Assembly: GCA_015066115.1 (NCBI GenBank)
Contig: SVOZ01000003.1
Span: 124,001-188,000, forward strand
Direction of reading: 5' to 3'
Length of the DNA: 64,000 nucleotides
Origin: Oscillospiraceae bacterium
GTDB lineage: Bacteria > Bacillota > Clostridia > Oscillospirales > Ruminococcaceae
Shown: positions 51,802-61,204 of the stretch, piece after piece
Layout of the letters: every line of letters starts with the position of its first letter
How positions within the stretch are numbered: position 1 is the first letter of the stretch
The notes under the pieces: model-generated
The model's input: the letters and a program-made list of their open reading frames with translations, nothing else
The model's database searches: none
What the model was told of the DNA's origin: nothing
Program-made: the position numbers and the translations under genes

Positions 51802-52526
51802 TTTGCCACCCCCCGAGCATATCGTATAAATGCTTGCTCAAAATTATCCGTTCCCGCCGTTTTTTTAATCTTATCGGCAGTATCACAGATAAGAAGCCTG
51901 CCGTCCTTCATAATAGCAATACGGTCAGAAAGCGCCTCGGCTTCTTCCATATAATGTGTTGTCAGAATAATGGTCACCGTCCCTTTGAGAGAGCGAATTA
52001 TATCCCATAGATCGCTGCGTGCAAGTACGTCGAGTCCAAGCGTGGGCTCGTCAAGAAACAAAATCTCCGGCTCACTTATAAGTGCCATTGCAATGCTCAG
52101 TCTGCGTTGCCAGCCGCCCGATAATTTTCCTGCCTTTTTCTTAATTACAGATTTAAGTCCCAATAGCTCGGTCAGTTCAGCAATTTTCGCGTTTTGCTTG
52201 TTTTTTGTAAACCCGTGAACGCCGCACATGAGCTCAAGGTTCTCCAAAACCGAAAGACCGGGTGCAACCGCAGTTTCTTGCGGAGAAACAGCAATAAGTG
52301 ATTTAACGGCGGCAGACTCCTTGCAAATGCTTTTACCATTTAAAAAAGCATCTCCGCCCGTGGGTTTGGTAAGGCAGGACAGCATTTTGATTGTGGTAGT
52401 CTTGCCCGCGCCGTTTACGCCGAGCAGAGAGAACAATTCGCCCTTGCAAACTGAAAGACTAAGGTTATCAACTGCAACTACATCTTTATATTTTTTTGTT
52501 AAACCTTCAATTTTAATAGCGTACAT
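51798..52526 (-). CDS. ABC exporter ATP-binding protein
   Basis: A 242-residue ATPase with Walker A GVNGAGKTT, signature LSGGWQRRL, Walker B ILFLDEPTLGLD and the His loop LTTHYMEEAE, of the DrrA/CcmA-like drug-export class. It starts 6 bases after the TetR gene and overlaps the permease gene by four bases. It energises the exporter. Confidence 0.93.
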   Translation of the reverse strand: MYAIKIEGLTKKYKDVVAVDNLSLSVCKGELFSLLGVNGAGKTTTIKMLSCLTKPTGGDAFLNGKSICKESAAVKSLIAVSPQETAVAPGLSVLENLELMCGVHGFTKNKQNAKIAELTELLGLKSVIKKKAGKLSGGWQRRLSIAMALISEPEILFLDEPTLGLDVLARSDLWDIIRSLKGTVTIILTTHYMEEAEALSDRIAIMKDGRLLICDTADKIKKTAGTDNFEQAFIRYARGVAK

Positions 52527-52532
52527 AACCTA

Positions 52533-53093
52533 TTACTCCATTCCATACTGTTTTCTGAGTCCCTGATAGGAATCGGTGAGCATACGGCTGACAAGCTCCC
52601 AATTAAGATCCAGAAACCCTGTTGCAAACATAGTGGCGATTCCGTGAACATACGCCCACATTTCAAGATGAAACAGCTTTGCATCTGCGCCGCTGAGTCC
52701 TGTATTATTATGGACGATAGACTCCATTTTGTCAGTCAGTTCCGACTTTTCCGGAATTGATTCGCTCGATCTGTCGCGCATATAAAGAAGCTTAAACAAT
52801 TCTTTTTCTTCTTTTGCAAATCGAATATATGCCATACCATTTGCCTTGTAAGCAGGGAATTCTCCTCTTTCCACTTCTCGCTGCATATACTCTTGACATA
52901 ATATATCTGCTTTTTCGAGGACGGTAAGCCAAAGCTCATCCATGGTTGCAAAATTAGAGAATATGGGCTGTGTAGAGCAGTTTAATGCCAAGGCAATATT
53001 TCTTGCGTTTAGTGCCTGTGCTCCGCTATTTCGCACAATATCAACTGCGGTGTTTACAATGTCTTCTTTGGTCACTTTAACCTTTGGCGGCAT
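52533..53093 (-). CDS. TetR/AcrR-family transcriptional regulator
   Basis: A 186-residue regulator with a TetR N-terminal DNA-binding domain: KVTKEDIVNTAVDIVRNSG, then a helix-turn-helix in LNARNIALALNCSTQPIFSNFATMDEL (about 24-50). The C-terminal helical domain would bind a ligand. It lies first in an operon with the ABC exporter, which it likely represses together with itself. GGAGG precedes the ATG. Confidence 0.92.
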   Translation of the reverse strand: MPPKVKVTKEDIVNTAVDIVRNSGAQALNARNIALALNCSTQPIFSNFATMDELWLTVLEKADILCQEYMQREVERGEFPAYKANGMAYIRFAKEEKELFKLLYMRDRSSESIPEKSELTDKMESIVHNNTGLSGADAKLFHLEMWAYVHGIATMFATGFLDLNWELVSRMLTDSYQGLRKQYGME

Positions 53094-53135
53094 AATGCAC
53101 CTCCGTAATATAGTTATTGTTATATATCACTTGTT

Positions 53136-53164
53136 ATTTTAACATATCAAGGAAATAAAGTCAA
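53136..53164 (-). promoter_or_regulatory. Promoter for the tetR-ABC exporter operon
   Basis: On the minus strand TTGACT (53164-53159) and TAAAAT (53141-53136), 17-base spacer. A small GTTATTTTAAC palindrome (53133-53143) lies over the -10 and could be part of the TetR operator. Confidence 0.65.
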
Positions 53165-53226
53165 TTTTTTTTAAATATCATAATAAACTAAAATTCAAAG
53201 CACAGTTTTTTGCCTAAGGGAAACAG

Positions 53227-53261
53227 TTTCGACAAAAAAATAGTGCGCTCTCTGTTAAAAT
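53227..53261 (+). promoter_or_regulatory. Spo0A-controlled promoter of spoIIGA-sigE
   Basis: TTTCGACAAA (53227-53236) is the exact complement of the Spo0A box TTTGTCGAAA. A -10 TAAAAT (53256-53261) follows, 22 bases after the TTCGAC hexamer (53228-53233). Spo0A-activated spoIIG in Bacillus has this unusual 22-base spacing. Confidence 0.7.
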
Positions 53262-53284
53262 AGGTGTTGTCAGGAGGAGAGAGC

Positions 53285-54169
53285 ATGGAAACAGTTTATG
53301 TTGATATACTTATTGTTACGAATTTTATAGTTGATTATTTTCTTTTGATGCTGACCTCTTTTCTGTCCGCAACCAGCACAAAAAGGTATCGTATTTTTTT
53401 GGGAGCGGCAGTGGCGGCGATTTCTTCACTTGTGATTTTTGCACCCGAGCTAAGCGCGGCGGCTGAGTTTTTGATTAAGCTTGTTATCTCGCTTTTAATA
53501 GTGCTTATTACCTTCGGCTTTTCAAATCCGAAGCGTTACATAAAATCTGTTGTGATATTCTATGCCGCAAATGCAGTTTTGGCAGGCGGCGCAATTGCTG
53601 TCTGGTCAATTTTTGCTCCAAAAGGTCTTGTTATAAGAAACGGAGCAGTTTTCTATAACATTTCCCCCGTCACGCTTATTTTAAGCATTGCGGCGGTTTA
53701 CCTTATTTCGATTTTGACATCAAAAATCATTTCCCGAAGACAATCAAGAGGAAAAGAATATAGCGTTATGCTTGAATTTGAAGGCAAAAGGGCAGAGGTA
53801 AGAGGAATTGTGGATAGCGGAAATATGCTTCACGATGTGCTTACAGGAACACCTGTTATCGTTTGCGATTATGATAAAATCAGGCCGCTTTTAACTCCCG
53901 AGCTTGAAAAAATTCTTCTCAGAGAAAATTTTGAGTCGGGTTTTTACGGCGATATTATAAACAGTAACCTTAAAAACAGATTTCGTATAATTCCTTTTGA
54001 GTCGCTTTCGGGCAGCGGCGTTATGGCGGCGCTTGTGCTTGATAGAGCCGTAGTTTATTGCGGCGACAAAAAGCAGGAGGTAAACGATATCATTATGGCG
54101 GTTACTCACAAGAAAATTGCCGACGGAGAATTTGACGTTCTTTTAAATCCAGAGCTGATTTTAGTTTAA
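53285..54169 (+). CDS. spoIIGA: Sigma-E processing peptidase SpoIIGA
   Basis: A 294-residue sporulation protease with five hydrophobic helices in the first 150 residues (starting [19 protein letters not shown]). The C-terminal aspartic-protease-like domain has the active-site motif DSGN at residue 177 (GIVDSGNML). It cleaves the pro-peptide of sigma-E after receiving a signal from the forespore. ATG 53285 follows AGGAGGAGAG. Located directly before sigE, as in all spore formers. Confidence 0.94.
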   Translation: METVYVDILIVTNFIVDYFLLMLTSFLSATSTKRYRIFLGAAVAAISSLVIFAPELSAAAEFLIKLVISLLIVLITFGFSNPKRYIKSVVIFYAANAVLAGGAIAVWSIFAPKGLVIRNGAVFYNISPVTLILSIAAVYLISILTSKIISRRQSRGKEYSVMLEFEGKRAEVRGIVDSGNMLHDVLTGTPVIVCDYDKIRPLLTPELEKILLRENFESGFYGDIINSNLKNRFRIIPFESLSGSGVMAALVLDRAVVYCGDKKQEVNDIIMAVTHKKIADGEFDVLLNPELILV

Positions 54170-54185
54170 AAGAGAAGGTGCAATC

Positions 54186-54899
54186 TTGAAGAAAATTTCA
54201 ACAAAGATCTATCTTTTGATAGTTGTAATGATAAAAAAACTGCGCTCGGCAGGACTTTACTATGTAAACGGCCCCGACAGCCTGCCGCCGCCCTTAACGG
54301 CTCAGCAGGAGGAAGACGCCTTTGCGCTTATGCAGGTCAACAGCCAAAAGGCAAGGGAAATGCTTATCGTTCACAATTTAAGGCTTGTGGTTTATATTGC
54401 GCGTAAGTTTGAGTCAACGGGAATAGGTGTTGAGGACTTAATTTCTATCGGCACAATAGGGCTTATCAAGGCGGTAAACACCTTTTGCCCCGAAAGAAAC
54501 ATTAAGCTTGCTACATATGCTTCGCGCTGTATTGAAAACGAGATTCTTATGTATTTAAGAAAAAACAACGTCCAAAAAACCGAAATTTCAATTGATGAAC
54601 CGCTTAATATCGATTGGGACGGAAATGAGCTGCTGCTTTCGGATATTTTAGGAACAGACCCTGACACCATAAACTCACATATTGAGCAGGAGGTGGAGCG
54701 GGATGTGCTTTTAAATGCCGTTTCAAAACTATCTCAGCGTGAAAGGGTAATAATGGAGATGCGCTTTGGCCTTGGCGGCTATAAGGAGCACACACAAAAG
54801 GAGGTCGCCTCAATAATAGGAATTTCGCAGTCTTATATCTCGCGCCTTGAAAAAAAGATAATTGTACGACTTAAAAAGGACATAGAAAATTTAATTTAA
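54186..54899 (+). CDS. sigE: Sporulation sigma factor sigma-E (with pro-sequence)
   Basis: A 237-residue sigma-70-type factor. A hydrophobic pro-segment (about residues 1-28) is followed by [13 protein letters not shown], the near-invariant [17 protein letters not shown] and [18 protein letters not shown] of sigma-E, then region 4 with [19 protein letters not shown] sequence (here [14 protein letters not shown]). It directs mother-cell transcription, e.g. yabP and yabQ. TTG 54186 follows GAAGGTG. SigG is not the next gene, unlike in many Clostridia. Confidence 0.96.
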   Translation: MKKISTKIYLLIVVMIKKLRSAGLYYVNGPDSLPPPLTAQQEEDAFALMQVNSQKAREMLIVHNLRLVVYIARKFESTGIGVEDLISIGTIGLIKAVNTFCPERNIKLATYASRCIENEILMYLRKNNVQKTEISIDEPLNIDWDGNELLLSDILGTDPDTINSHIEQEVERDVLLNAVSKLSQRERVIMEMRFGLGGYKEHTQKEVASIIGISQSYISRLEKKIIVRLKKDIENLI

Positions 54900-54965
54900 A
54901 TAAAAATGGCTTTTCACACTTTTTTGCCTTTTTCATAAAATAAAGTAAAAGGGGGCGTAAAAAAA

Positions 54966-55301
54966 GTGGGAGAAGCCATTATTTTTTCGTTTTTATGTAT
55001 TTTTGCAGTTTTGGGAATTCAAAAGCTTTTCGAGATGATTGAAACGGTGAGAATGCGCTCCTGCGGCGGAAAGGCAGTTATCGTTTATAAATTAGACGAA
55101 AATCCAAAGGATGTTGAGATGATAGTCAGAAGCCTCGCAGGAGATAGCATAAGTGTTACAACAGGAAAGGAAATATCTGTTTTTGTTTTGGAAGAAAACT
55201 TAGATGAGCAGACTGCAAAGATCTGTAAAGACACCGCCAAGCAGTATCAAAATGTTTTTGTCGGCAAATTAAATGACCTTGAAGCTAAGCTGACAAAATA
55301 A
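54966..55301 (+). CDS. Uncharacterised membrane-anchored protein downstream of sigE
   Basis: A 111-residue protein with one N-terminal hydrophobic helix (about 2-20) and a soluble part. I do not recognise the family. GTG 54966 follows AAAGGGGG. It lies 66 bases after sigE, where sigG is expected in many Clostridia. The Cys/Gly-containing RSCGGKAV is near the membrane. A sporulation role is possible only from position. Confidence 0.65.
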   Translation: MGEAIIFSFLCIFAVLGIQKLFEMIETVRMRSCGGKAVIVYKLDENPKDVEMIVRSLAGDSISVTTGKEISVFVLEENLDEQTAKICKDTAKQYQNVFVGKLNDLEAKLTK

Positions 55302-55337
55302 AAAATCACTTGTGGCAAAATGCCACAAGTGATTTTT
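55301..55337. terminator. Bidirectional terminator after the sigE operon
   Basis: AAAAATCACTTGTGGCA pairs perfectly with TGCCACAAGTGATTTTT around AAA. It serves the plus-strand sporulation genes and the minus-strand kinase gene. Confidence 0.92.
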
Positions 55338-56300
55338 TTAAAATATTTCTGCTGCCTCTTTTTTAACTTCTTTTTCGGTTTCGTCTGCAGGCGCGGGAAT
55401 AATTATGCTCACAGCCTTTTCTGCAACCTCAAAGGTTACGTTTCCGTTAATAAAACCAGGCTCACCATCGTAGGTTACAGGAATGTTGTTTGCATTTTTG
55501 ATGGTTGCCTTTTTGCATTTGTGATATGCAACATATTTACTTAGCGAAGGCATATCAAAGTGAACGCCCTTTTTGTAATAGCCAATGAAATTGACAAACT
55601 GAATTCGGGAAAGCTTCTTTATAGGGCAAACGTCAATAAACCCGTCCGAAACATCGGCTCTAGGAGCGGTCTTGTATTGTCCGCCGCAGTAAATTCCCTT
55701 TGAAACCGAACAAAGAAGCATATCATCAAAAATCTCTGTTCCATCGTCTAAAATGATGTGCATCGGCCTTGAAAGCTTTTGAACGAGAGTGTAAAAAACG
55801 CTTATCGCATAAGCCGATTTGCCCGAAACACCGGGAACTGTTTTAAACTTGGTAAAGTTGTGGGCAACGCTGGCATCAAAGCCTATGTTGCACATATTTG
55901 CAACATATCTGTCGCCGATCTTTACAAGGTCAACCGGTTTGGGCTTTCCGTTTATCTGAGCTGTTAAATCGAGAAAATCAACGTCGTTAAAGCTCTTTAT
56001 GTAGTCGTTTCCCGAGCCGAGCGGCAAAATGCCGACATAGGCAAGAGGACAGCCAACTGCGCCGTTTATAACCTCGTTTAGCGTTCCGTCGCCGCCACAG
56101 GCATAAAATCTTGTGGGAATTTCAAGCGACTCGCAACGCTTTTTAACATATTCCTTTGCGTCTCCGACCGAGCGGGTTATGTAGATCTCGCCATCAAGCT
56201 TGTGTGCCTTGATGGCGGCTTTTATTTTGTCCATGAAAGTGACCGCGTTGTTATTTTTTCCTGCCTTGGGATTGACAATAAAAATAAATTTCTCTTTCAT
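55338..56300 (-). CDS. Diacylglycerol/lipid kinase (YegS/DagK family)
   Basis: A 320-residue lipid kinase. IVNPKAGKN begins the catalytic domain, with GGDGTLNEV (nucleotide binding) and LPLGSGNDY as the other signatures. The C-terminal beta domain is normal. It likely phosphorylates diacylglycerol to phosphatidate; this recycles the diacylglycerol released when lipoteichoic acid is built. It follows the glycosyltransferase gene by 11 bases. Confidence 0.9.
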   Translation of the reverse strand: MKEKFIFIVNPKAGKNNNAVTFMDKIKAAIKAHKLDGEIYITRSVGDAKEYVKKRCESLEIPTRFYACGGDGTLNEVINGAVGCPLAYVGILPLGSGNDYIKSFNDVDFLDLTAQINGKPKPVDLVKIGDRYVANMCNIGFDASVAHNFTKFKTVPGVSGKSAYAISVFYTLVQKLSRPMHIILDDGTEIFDDMLLCSVSKGIYCGGQYKTAPRADVSDGFIDVCPIKKLSRIQFVNFIGYYKKGVHFDMPSLSKYVAYHKCKKATIKNANNIPVTYDGEPGFINGNVTFEVAEKAVSIIIPAPADETEKEVKKEAAEIF

Positions 56301-56311
56301 TAAAAAGCTCC

Positions 56312-57253
56312 TTAAAATAATGCTTCCTCAATTGTAAATCTGGGGCGCGCCTTAACCTCTTTGTAAATTTTGCCGACATATTCGCCAACGATTCCAAGTG
56401 ATAAAAGCTGAATGCTGCCAAGTGCCCAAATTGAAGCAACTATAGTGGTCCAGCCTGCAACCGTTCTGCCTAAGATCCACTGTATAAGTGAGTAGAGAAG
56501 CACCAAAATGCTGCAAATAAGAATTATAACACCAACTGAAAAAACCATTCTTATCGGCTTTATGCTAAAAGACGTAATTCCGTCTATTGCAAACGCGATC
56601 ATCTTTTTTAAGGGATATTTTGAGGTTCCCGCAAATCTTTCGTGTCGTTCATACTCGACAGTTGTGCTCTTAAACCCAACAAGCGGAACAATTCCTCTTA
56701 AAAACAGATTTACTTCCTTGAAATCCGAAAGCGCATCAAGCGCCCTTGCGCTCATTAAGCGGTAGTCTGCGTGGTTATACACCATCTCGACTCCGAAAAA
56801 CAGCATAAGCTTGTAAAAGCCCTGAGCGGTTATGCGCTTAAATGCGGTGTCCTTCTTTCTGCTGCTTCTGACTCCGTAAACAACGTCATAACCCTCGTTA
56901 AAACGGTCAACGAACTCGTCTATTGCGTTAATATCGTCCTGCAAATCTGCATCAAGGGAAATGGCGGCATCGCACTTTCCGCGCACCGTCATAAGTCCCG
57001 AAAGAAGCGCGTTTTGATGCCCCTGGTTTCTTGAAAGCTTTATAGCGCAAAACTTGCTATTTTGCTTATGAAGCTCCCGCATTATAGAATAGGTGCTGTC
57101 GCGGCTTCCGTCATCAACAAAAACAATGCGGCTGTCCTCGGAAATCTTGTTTTGTAAAATGAGAGAGTCAATTTTCTCCAAAAGTCTTTTTGAGGTTTCG
57201 GGCAAAACCTCCTGTTCGTTGTAACAGGGAACTACAAAATAAACTGTTTTCAT
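56312..57253 (-). CDS. Family 2 glycosyltransferase, CsbB/GtrB-like
   Basis: A 313-residue GT2 enzyme with VPCYNEQEVL at the N-terminus, VDDGSRDST, the DxD motif as LDADLQDD and a C-terminal pair of membrane helices (about 230-255, 265-290). This is the layout of undecaprenyl-phosphate sugar transferases such as CsbB/GtrB. Its start overlaps the yfhO stop by four bases. The family makes an undecaprenyl-linked sugar at the inner face for use by a GT-C enzyme. Confidence 0.88.
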   Translation of the reverse strand: MKTVYFVVPCYNEQEVLPETSKRLLEKIDSLILQNKISEDSRIVFVDDGSRDSTYSIMRELHKQNSKFCAIKLSRNQGHQNALLSGLMTVRGKCDAAISLDADLQDDINAIDEFVDRFNEGYDVVYGVRSSRKKDTAFKRITAQGFYKLMLFFGVEMVYNHADYRLMSARALDALSDFKEVNLFLRGIVPLVGFKSTTVEYERHERFAGTSKYPLKKMIAFAIDGITSFSIKPIRMVFSVGVIILICSILVLLYSLIQWILGRTVAGWTTIVASIWALGSIQLLSLGIVGEYVGKIYKEVKARPRFTIEEALF

Positions 57254-59787
57254 TGCTCATCCTCCGGATCTTGTTGTGTATTGTCTGCGCTTTGAGCCTC
57301 GGCATTTTCGGGCGGCAGACGGAATGAAAGCGGCCCGTCTGTGCTTTTGCTCTCAAGCTCCTGCGCAGAGTGTATCTGGAATGAAAGAACATCACTTTTG
57401 TTGTTTATAAGCTCTGCAAGCTCGTCAAACATCTGCTCGTCGCTCTCTTTTACTCTTGGGTGCTTTTTGCGGTAAATTGAGCAGGAAATAAGATATATTA
57501 TAAACATAAACAGCGCTGCTAATGAAACGATGATTCCCGCAAAAAGACCCGGCGTTTCGTAAACAAACTCAATTTCGTTTGCGCCTTCTTCTGCCCAAAC
57601 CGCAACAAAGCCGCGGTTTACGCATTCAACCTCGACCTCTTTGCCGTTTACATAGGCCCTCCAGCCCTCGTCATAGGGAATACTGTAAAAAACAAGGTTT
57701 GATTTGTCAAGCGTGATGGAGCTTTTAAAGCCTGTGCTCGTTTCTGTAAATGAATCTGCGCAGTTTGCACGCAGCTTGTCTGTGTCCTCCTGCATATTGG
57801 TTTTTGAAAGGAAGGAGGTCATCTCATCTATCTCAACCATATTAGAGGTGTATTTATCAATTTGCTCGTCGCTCAGCACGATTGCCTGAAGCATAAGCCT
57901 TGCGCGATAGCTTTCTGTAGTCCCATCGTAATATTCCTTGTCGCAGTAGGTGTCATACGTGAAGCCGATAGGAACATAGTATTCGTTTTTGTAAACATCA
58001 AAACCGTTCTGTGCATCTATAAGCTCAAATCCGTAGCAAACCTCGCGTTCCTCACGACTCGACTCAATAAAGAGATACTTGCAGGAGGTAAGTGTGCGCA
58101 GAGCGTATTGGTCGGCTTCGGGACGGGACGCAACAGCGCGTTCAACTCCGATTTCGGGATAAAAGCTCATGACAGAGCTCGGAACAACGCTGTGAAATGC
58201 CTGAATCGAAGGCAGACGCCAGAACATAGGAAGATTGTCCATTCCGTCGTAAACATCTATTCTGAAAAACTCATCGTCCTCTTTTTCAAGCGAGATGTTT
58301 TGGCTTCCGTAAATAGCCTGGTCGATTATAAAATCTTCGTTGTAGGAATGCATTTTTCCCGTGCCTATGAAAACCATTGCATAGATAATTGTAACTACGC
58401 AAACAAGCCCTGTCATAAGCCTGGTGAAATATTTTTTTCTGCGCCAGACATTAACAGCAAGAACGGTCAAAAGAATGCAGACAAGCGCGATAATTACATA
58501 TGCCCAGAATCTTTCGGGATAGGGAGTGAGGCCGAAGGTCCATTCATCGTTGGACTTTTTGGGGAACACCCCGACAAGACAGAATGCGGCGGTTATGCCA
58601 AGGCTCCAGCGGATACCTGTGTTAAATTCTTTTACAGTGCATCTTTCAAGACTTATAACAGTCGCAAGCGCCATAAAGAGAATTGGCATAAAAAACCATC
58701 GCGCATAGTATGCGTCGTTAAATGCAGAAAATGCACTGTTTAAAATAGGAACCAGCGCCATAACAAAGCTTATTCCCAAAATTCTGCGGATAAAATTCTT
58801 TTTGTGGGTCTGCACAAAGGTGATAACACCGCACATTCCAAAAAGAGGAAGCCAGGCGCCTAAGGATGACCATTTGGCATTTGCATCGGGGAAGAAATTT
58901 GGTCTTGCAGGAATGTCGGGCGGGAAGAAGAGGCACTGTAAAATAGCGAGATACCTTTGAGAGTCGCCGTAAACAAGCCCCGACCAGCCGTTTAAGAACA
59001 TATTGACTCGAGGATTTCCAAGCACCGTAATAAGCGAAGGAACAAGCAAAACTCCCGACAGACAAAGTCCGATAACCGCCTCGAGTGCAAGCCCTAAAAA
59101 TGAGGGAATGGTAATCTTCCATCTTTCTTTTGAGGTGGAAACTCTGACAAAAAAGTAAATAACCGTGAAAACGACCTCTCCGAAAAAGAAGAAGTAGTTA
59201 CAAAGTGAACAAAGGAAAACGCTGATTGCAAAAAGACCTTTGCGTCCCTCCTCGATATAAAGCTCTATCGAGAGTAGAATAAGCGGGAAAAAGGCAATGA
59301 CCTCGTGGAAGTGGTTAAAAAATATGTTGTAGATGCCAAATCCCGAAAAGGCATAGAGAAGACCGCCTATAACGGCATAGTTTTGATTTGTAACAAAGCG
59401 GCGGATAAAGGCGCAGGCAGTTGTTGCCGCAACCGCAAATTTAAGGCAGAAAAGCGGAGCCATAAGATAGGGGAGTGCTACATTTGGAAAGGGAATGGTA
59501 AGCCAGAAAAAAGGACTTCCTAAAAGATAAAATGAATACGAGCCAACAAAGTTTACGCCAAGATCGGTGTAAAGGTTAAAGCCGATATTTCCTTCGCGTA
59601 TTGCTCTGTGCGCAAGCTGATAAAAGGGTATCTGCTGAACATTGTAGTCGCCGTAAAATAAAAATATGCCGCGATCGTATATAACAAATGGGAGAAAAAA
59701 CGCGGCAGAAACGGCAAGCGCAATTAGGAACGCCTTAATATATAGATGCTTTTCAAAAGAAAAATGCTTTTTTGGCTCTTTGTACAC
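57250..59787 (-). CDS. yfhO: YfhO-family membrane glycosyltransferase
   Basis: An 845-residue integral membrane protein with about a dozen hydrophobic segments in the first 460 residues, then a large extracytoplasmic domain and a last helix near 770-795, with a charged tail. This is the YfhO layout, a GT-C type enzyme proposed to transfer sugars from undecaprenyl phosphate to lipoteichoic acid. GTG start at 59787 lies 10 bases after GGAGG. Operon partner: the CsbB-like enzyme downstream (ATGA overlap). Confidence 0.87.
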   Translation of the reverse strand: MYKEPKKHFSFEKHLYIKAFLIALAVSAAFFLPFVIYDRGIFLFYGDYNVQQIPFYQLAHRAIREGNIGFNLYTDLGVNFVGSYSFYLLGSPFFWLTIPFPNVALPYLMAPLFCLKFAVAATTACAFIRRFVTNQNYAVIGGLLYAFSGFGIYNIFFNHFHEVIAFFPLILLSIELYIEEGRKGLFAISVFLCSLCNYFFFFGEVVFTVIYFFVRVSTSKERWKITIPSFLGLALEAVIGLCLSGVLLVPSLITVLGNPRVNMFLNGWSGLVYGDSQRYLAILQCLFFPPDIPARPNFFPDANAKWSSLGAWLPLFGMCGVITFVQTHKKNFIRRILGISFVMALVPILNSAFSAFNDAYYARWFFMPILFMALATVISLERCTVKEFNTGIRWSLGITAAFCLVGVFPKKSNDEWTFGLTPYPERFWAYVIIALVCILLTVLAVNVWRRKKYFTRLMTGLVCVVTIIYAMVFIGTGKMHSYNEDFIIDQAIYGSQNISLEKEDDEFFRIDVYDGMDNLPMFWRLPSIQAFHSVVPSSVMSFYPEIGVERAVASRPEADQYALRTLTSCKYLFIESSREEREVCYGFELIDAQNGFDVYKNEYYVPIGFTYDTYCDKEYYDGTTESYRARLMLQAIVLSDEQIDKYTSNMVEIDEMTSFLSKTNMQEDTDKLRANCADSFTETSTGFKSSITLDKSNLVFYSIPYDEGWRAYVNGKEVEVECVNRGFVAVWAEEGANEIEFVYETPGLFAGIIVSLAALFMFIIYLISCSIYRKKHPRVKESDEQMFDELAELINNKSDVLSFQIHSAQELESKSTDGPLSFRLPPENAEAQSADNTQQDPEDEQ

Positions 59788-60104
59788 GGTGAATATACCT
59801 CCGCTTTGAGTATATTTATGTCAATTATAATAAGTATAACATAGTTTTTCCGATTTTAAAAGATGCTATTGCTAAAAAAACGAATTTTTGATAAAATATT
59901 TACAATTGGTCTTTAATAAACTTTTTCGTAAACAAAAAATAGTAAAGACCATAGAATATAAGAGGCAATTAATACTTAAATTATATAAAATATTGCAGAA
60001 AATGCATTGACGAATAAAAATAAAAGTTGTATAATTATGTATTAATATCTGTGTTAAATTTTTGACACAAAAAATATGCCAAAGTGCAGAATAGGTGATT
60101 TTAA
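59788..60104. other. AT-rich divergent intergenic region (317 bases)
   Basis: Divergent region between yfhO (minus) and serC (plus). It contains the yfhO Shine-Dalgarno (GGAGG complement), the serC promoter (60007-60035) and an 8-base inverted repeat GGTCTTTA/TAAAGACC (59908-59915 and 59943-59950). No small gene is convincing, and no promoter for yfhO is clear. Confidence 0.6.
60007..60035 (+). promoter_or_regulatory. Promoter for serC-serA
   Basis: TTGACG (60007-60012) and TATAAT (60030-60035) with a 17-base spacer, 70 bases before the serC start. Confidence 0.8.
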
Positions 60105-61190
60105 ATGAGTAGAGTTTACAATTTTTCAGCAGGTCCGTCTATGATGCCTGAGTGGGTCTTAAAAAAGGCGGCAGAGGAAATGCTTGATTATAATGGAAGC
60201 GGCCAGTCGGTTATGGAAATGAGTCACCGTTCTCCTGTTTACGATGAGATAATCCGCGAAACCGAAGCTCTTTTTAGAAAGACTCTTTCGGTCCCCGATA
60301 ATTACAAGGTGCTCTTTTTACAGGGCGGCGCAACTTCTCAGTTTTCGGCAATTCCGCTAAACTTTATGAATGGTAGCGGTAAGGCTGATTACATAGTTTC
60401 GGGACAGTTCTCTAAAAAGGCCGCAGATGAGGCTAAGAAGTACGGCGATGTTAAGGTTATTGCATCCTCCGCAGATAAAACCTTCTCTTATATCCCTAAG
60501 ATTACCCGTGAGGATATCCGAGAAGATGCCGACTATGTTTATGTTTGCTATAACAACACAATTTTCGGCACCACCTTCCCCTATATCCCCGACACAGGTG
60601 ATATTCCCCTTATTGCAGATATGTCCTCCTGCATCCTTTCTCAGCCTATAGATGTTTCTAAGTTCGCTGTAATTTATGGCGGCGCTCAGAAAAATATGGG
60701 CCCTGCAGGACTCACAGTTGTAATAATCCGCGAGGATATGCTGGGTAATGCCCGCGATATAACCCCCGTTATGATGGATTACAAGGTTCAGGCTGATAAC
60801 AATTCTATGTATAACACACCGCCTACATATTCTATCTATGTCCACAAGCTCATTCTTGAGTGGATAAATAACGAGATCGGCGGAATTGAGAATATGGAGA
60901 AGATCAACCGTGAAAAAGCGGCTATTCTCTATGATTACCTCGATTGCTGCACCCTCTTTAAACCTACAGCCGAAAAGGGCGACCGTTCTCTTATGAATGT
61001 CTGCTTTGTAACAGGCGATAAGGAGCTTGATGCGTTCTTCTGCAAGGAAGCCGCCGCAGAGGGCTTTGTAAATATTAAGGGTCACCGCTCGGTTGGCGGT
61101 ATGCGCGCTTCTATCTACAACGCAATGCCAATTGAGGGTGTTAAAAAATTAGTTGAATTTATGAAAGCCTTTGAGGCTAAACATAAGTAA
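60105..61190 (+). CDS. serC: Phosphoserine aminotransferase
   Basis: A 361-residue PLP aminotransferase that converts 3-phosphohydroxypyruvate to phosphoserine. The N-terminus RVYNFSAGPSMMPEWVL, FLQGGATSQFSAIP and the PLP-Lys motif YGGAQKNMGPAG are diagnostic, as is the C-terminal GHRSVGGMRASIYNA. serA follows after 14 bases; serB is not in the window. ATG 60105 has a weak Shine-Dalgarno (TAGGTGA). Confidence 0.97.
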   Translation: MSRVYNFSAGPSMMPEWVLKKAAEEMLDYNGSGQSVMEMSHRSPVYDEIIRETEALFRKTLSVPDNYKVLFLQGGATSQFSAIPLNFMNGSGKADYIVSGQFSKKAADEAKKYGDVKVIASSADKTFSYIPKITREDIREDADYVYVCYNNTIFGTTFPYIPDTGDIPLIADMSSCILSQPIDVSKFAVIYGGAQKNMGPAGLTVVIIREDMLGNARDITPVMMDYKVQADNNSMYNTPPTYSIYVHKLILEWINNEIGGIENMEKINREKAAILYDYLDCCTLFKPTAEKGDRSLMNVCFVTGDKELDAFFCKEAAAEGFVNIKGHRSVGGMRASIYNAMPIEGVKKLVEFMKAFEAKHK

Positions 61191-61204
61191 AGAAGGTTTT
61201 TTGA

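Noticed and set aside
54925..54942. Sigma-E-like -10 (CATAAAAT) before the gene following sigE
   Set aside because: No matching -35 element at the proper distance; too weak to annotate.
57862..58743. Open frame of nearly 300 codons on the plus strand inside yfhO
   Set aside because: Antisense shadow of the well-supported yfhO frame; its translation is Cys/Arg-rich with no family signature.
60357..61085. Minus-strand open frame inside serC
   Set aside because: Antisense to serC, a fully matched enzyme; no promoter or Shine-Dalgarno.
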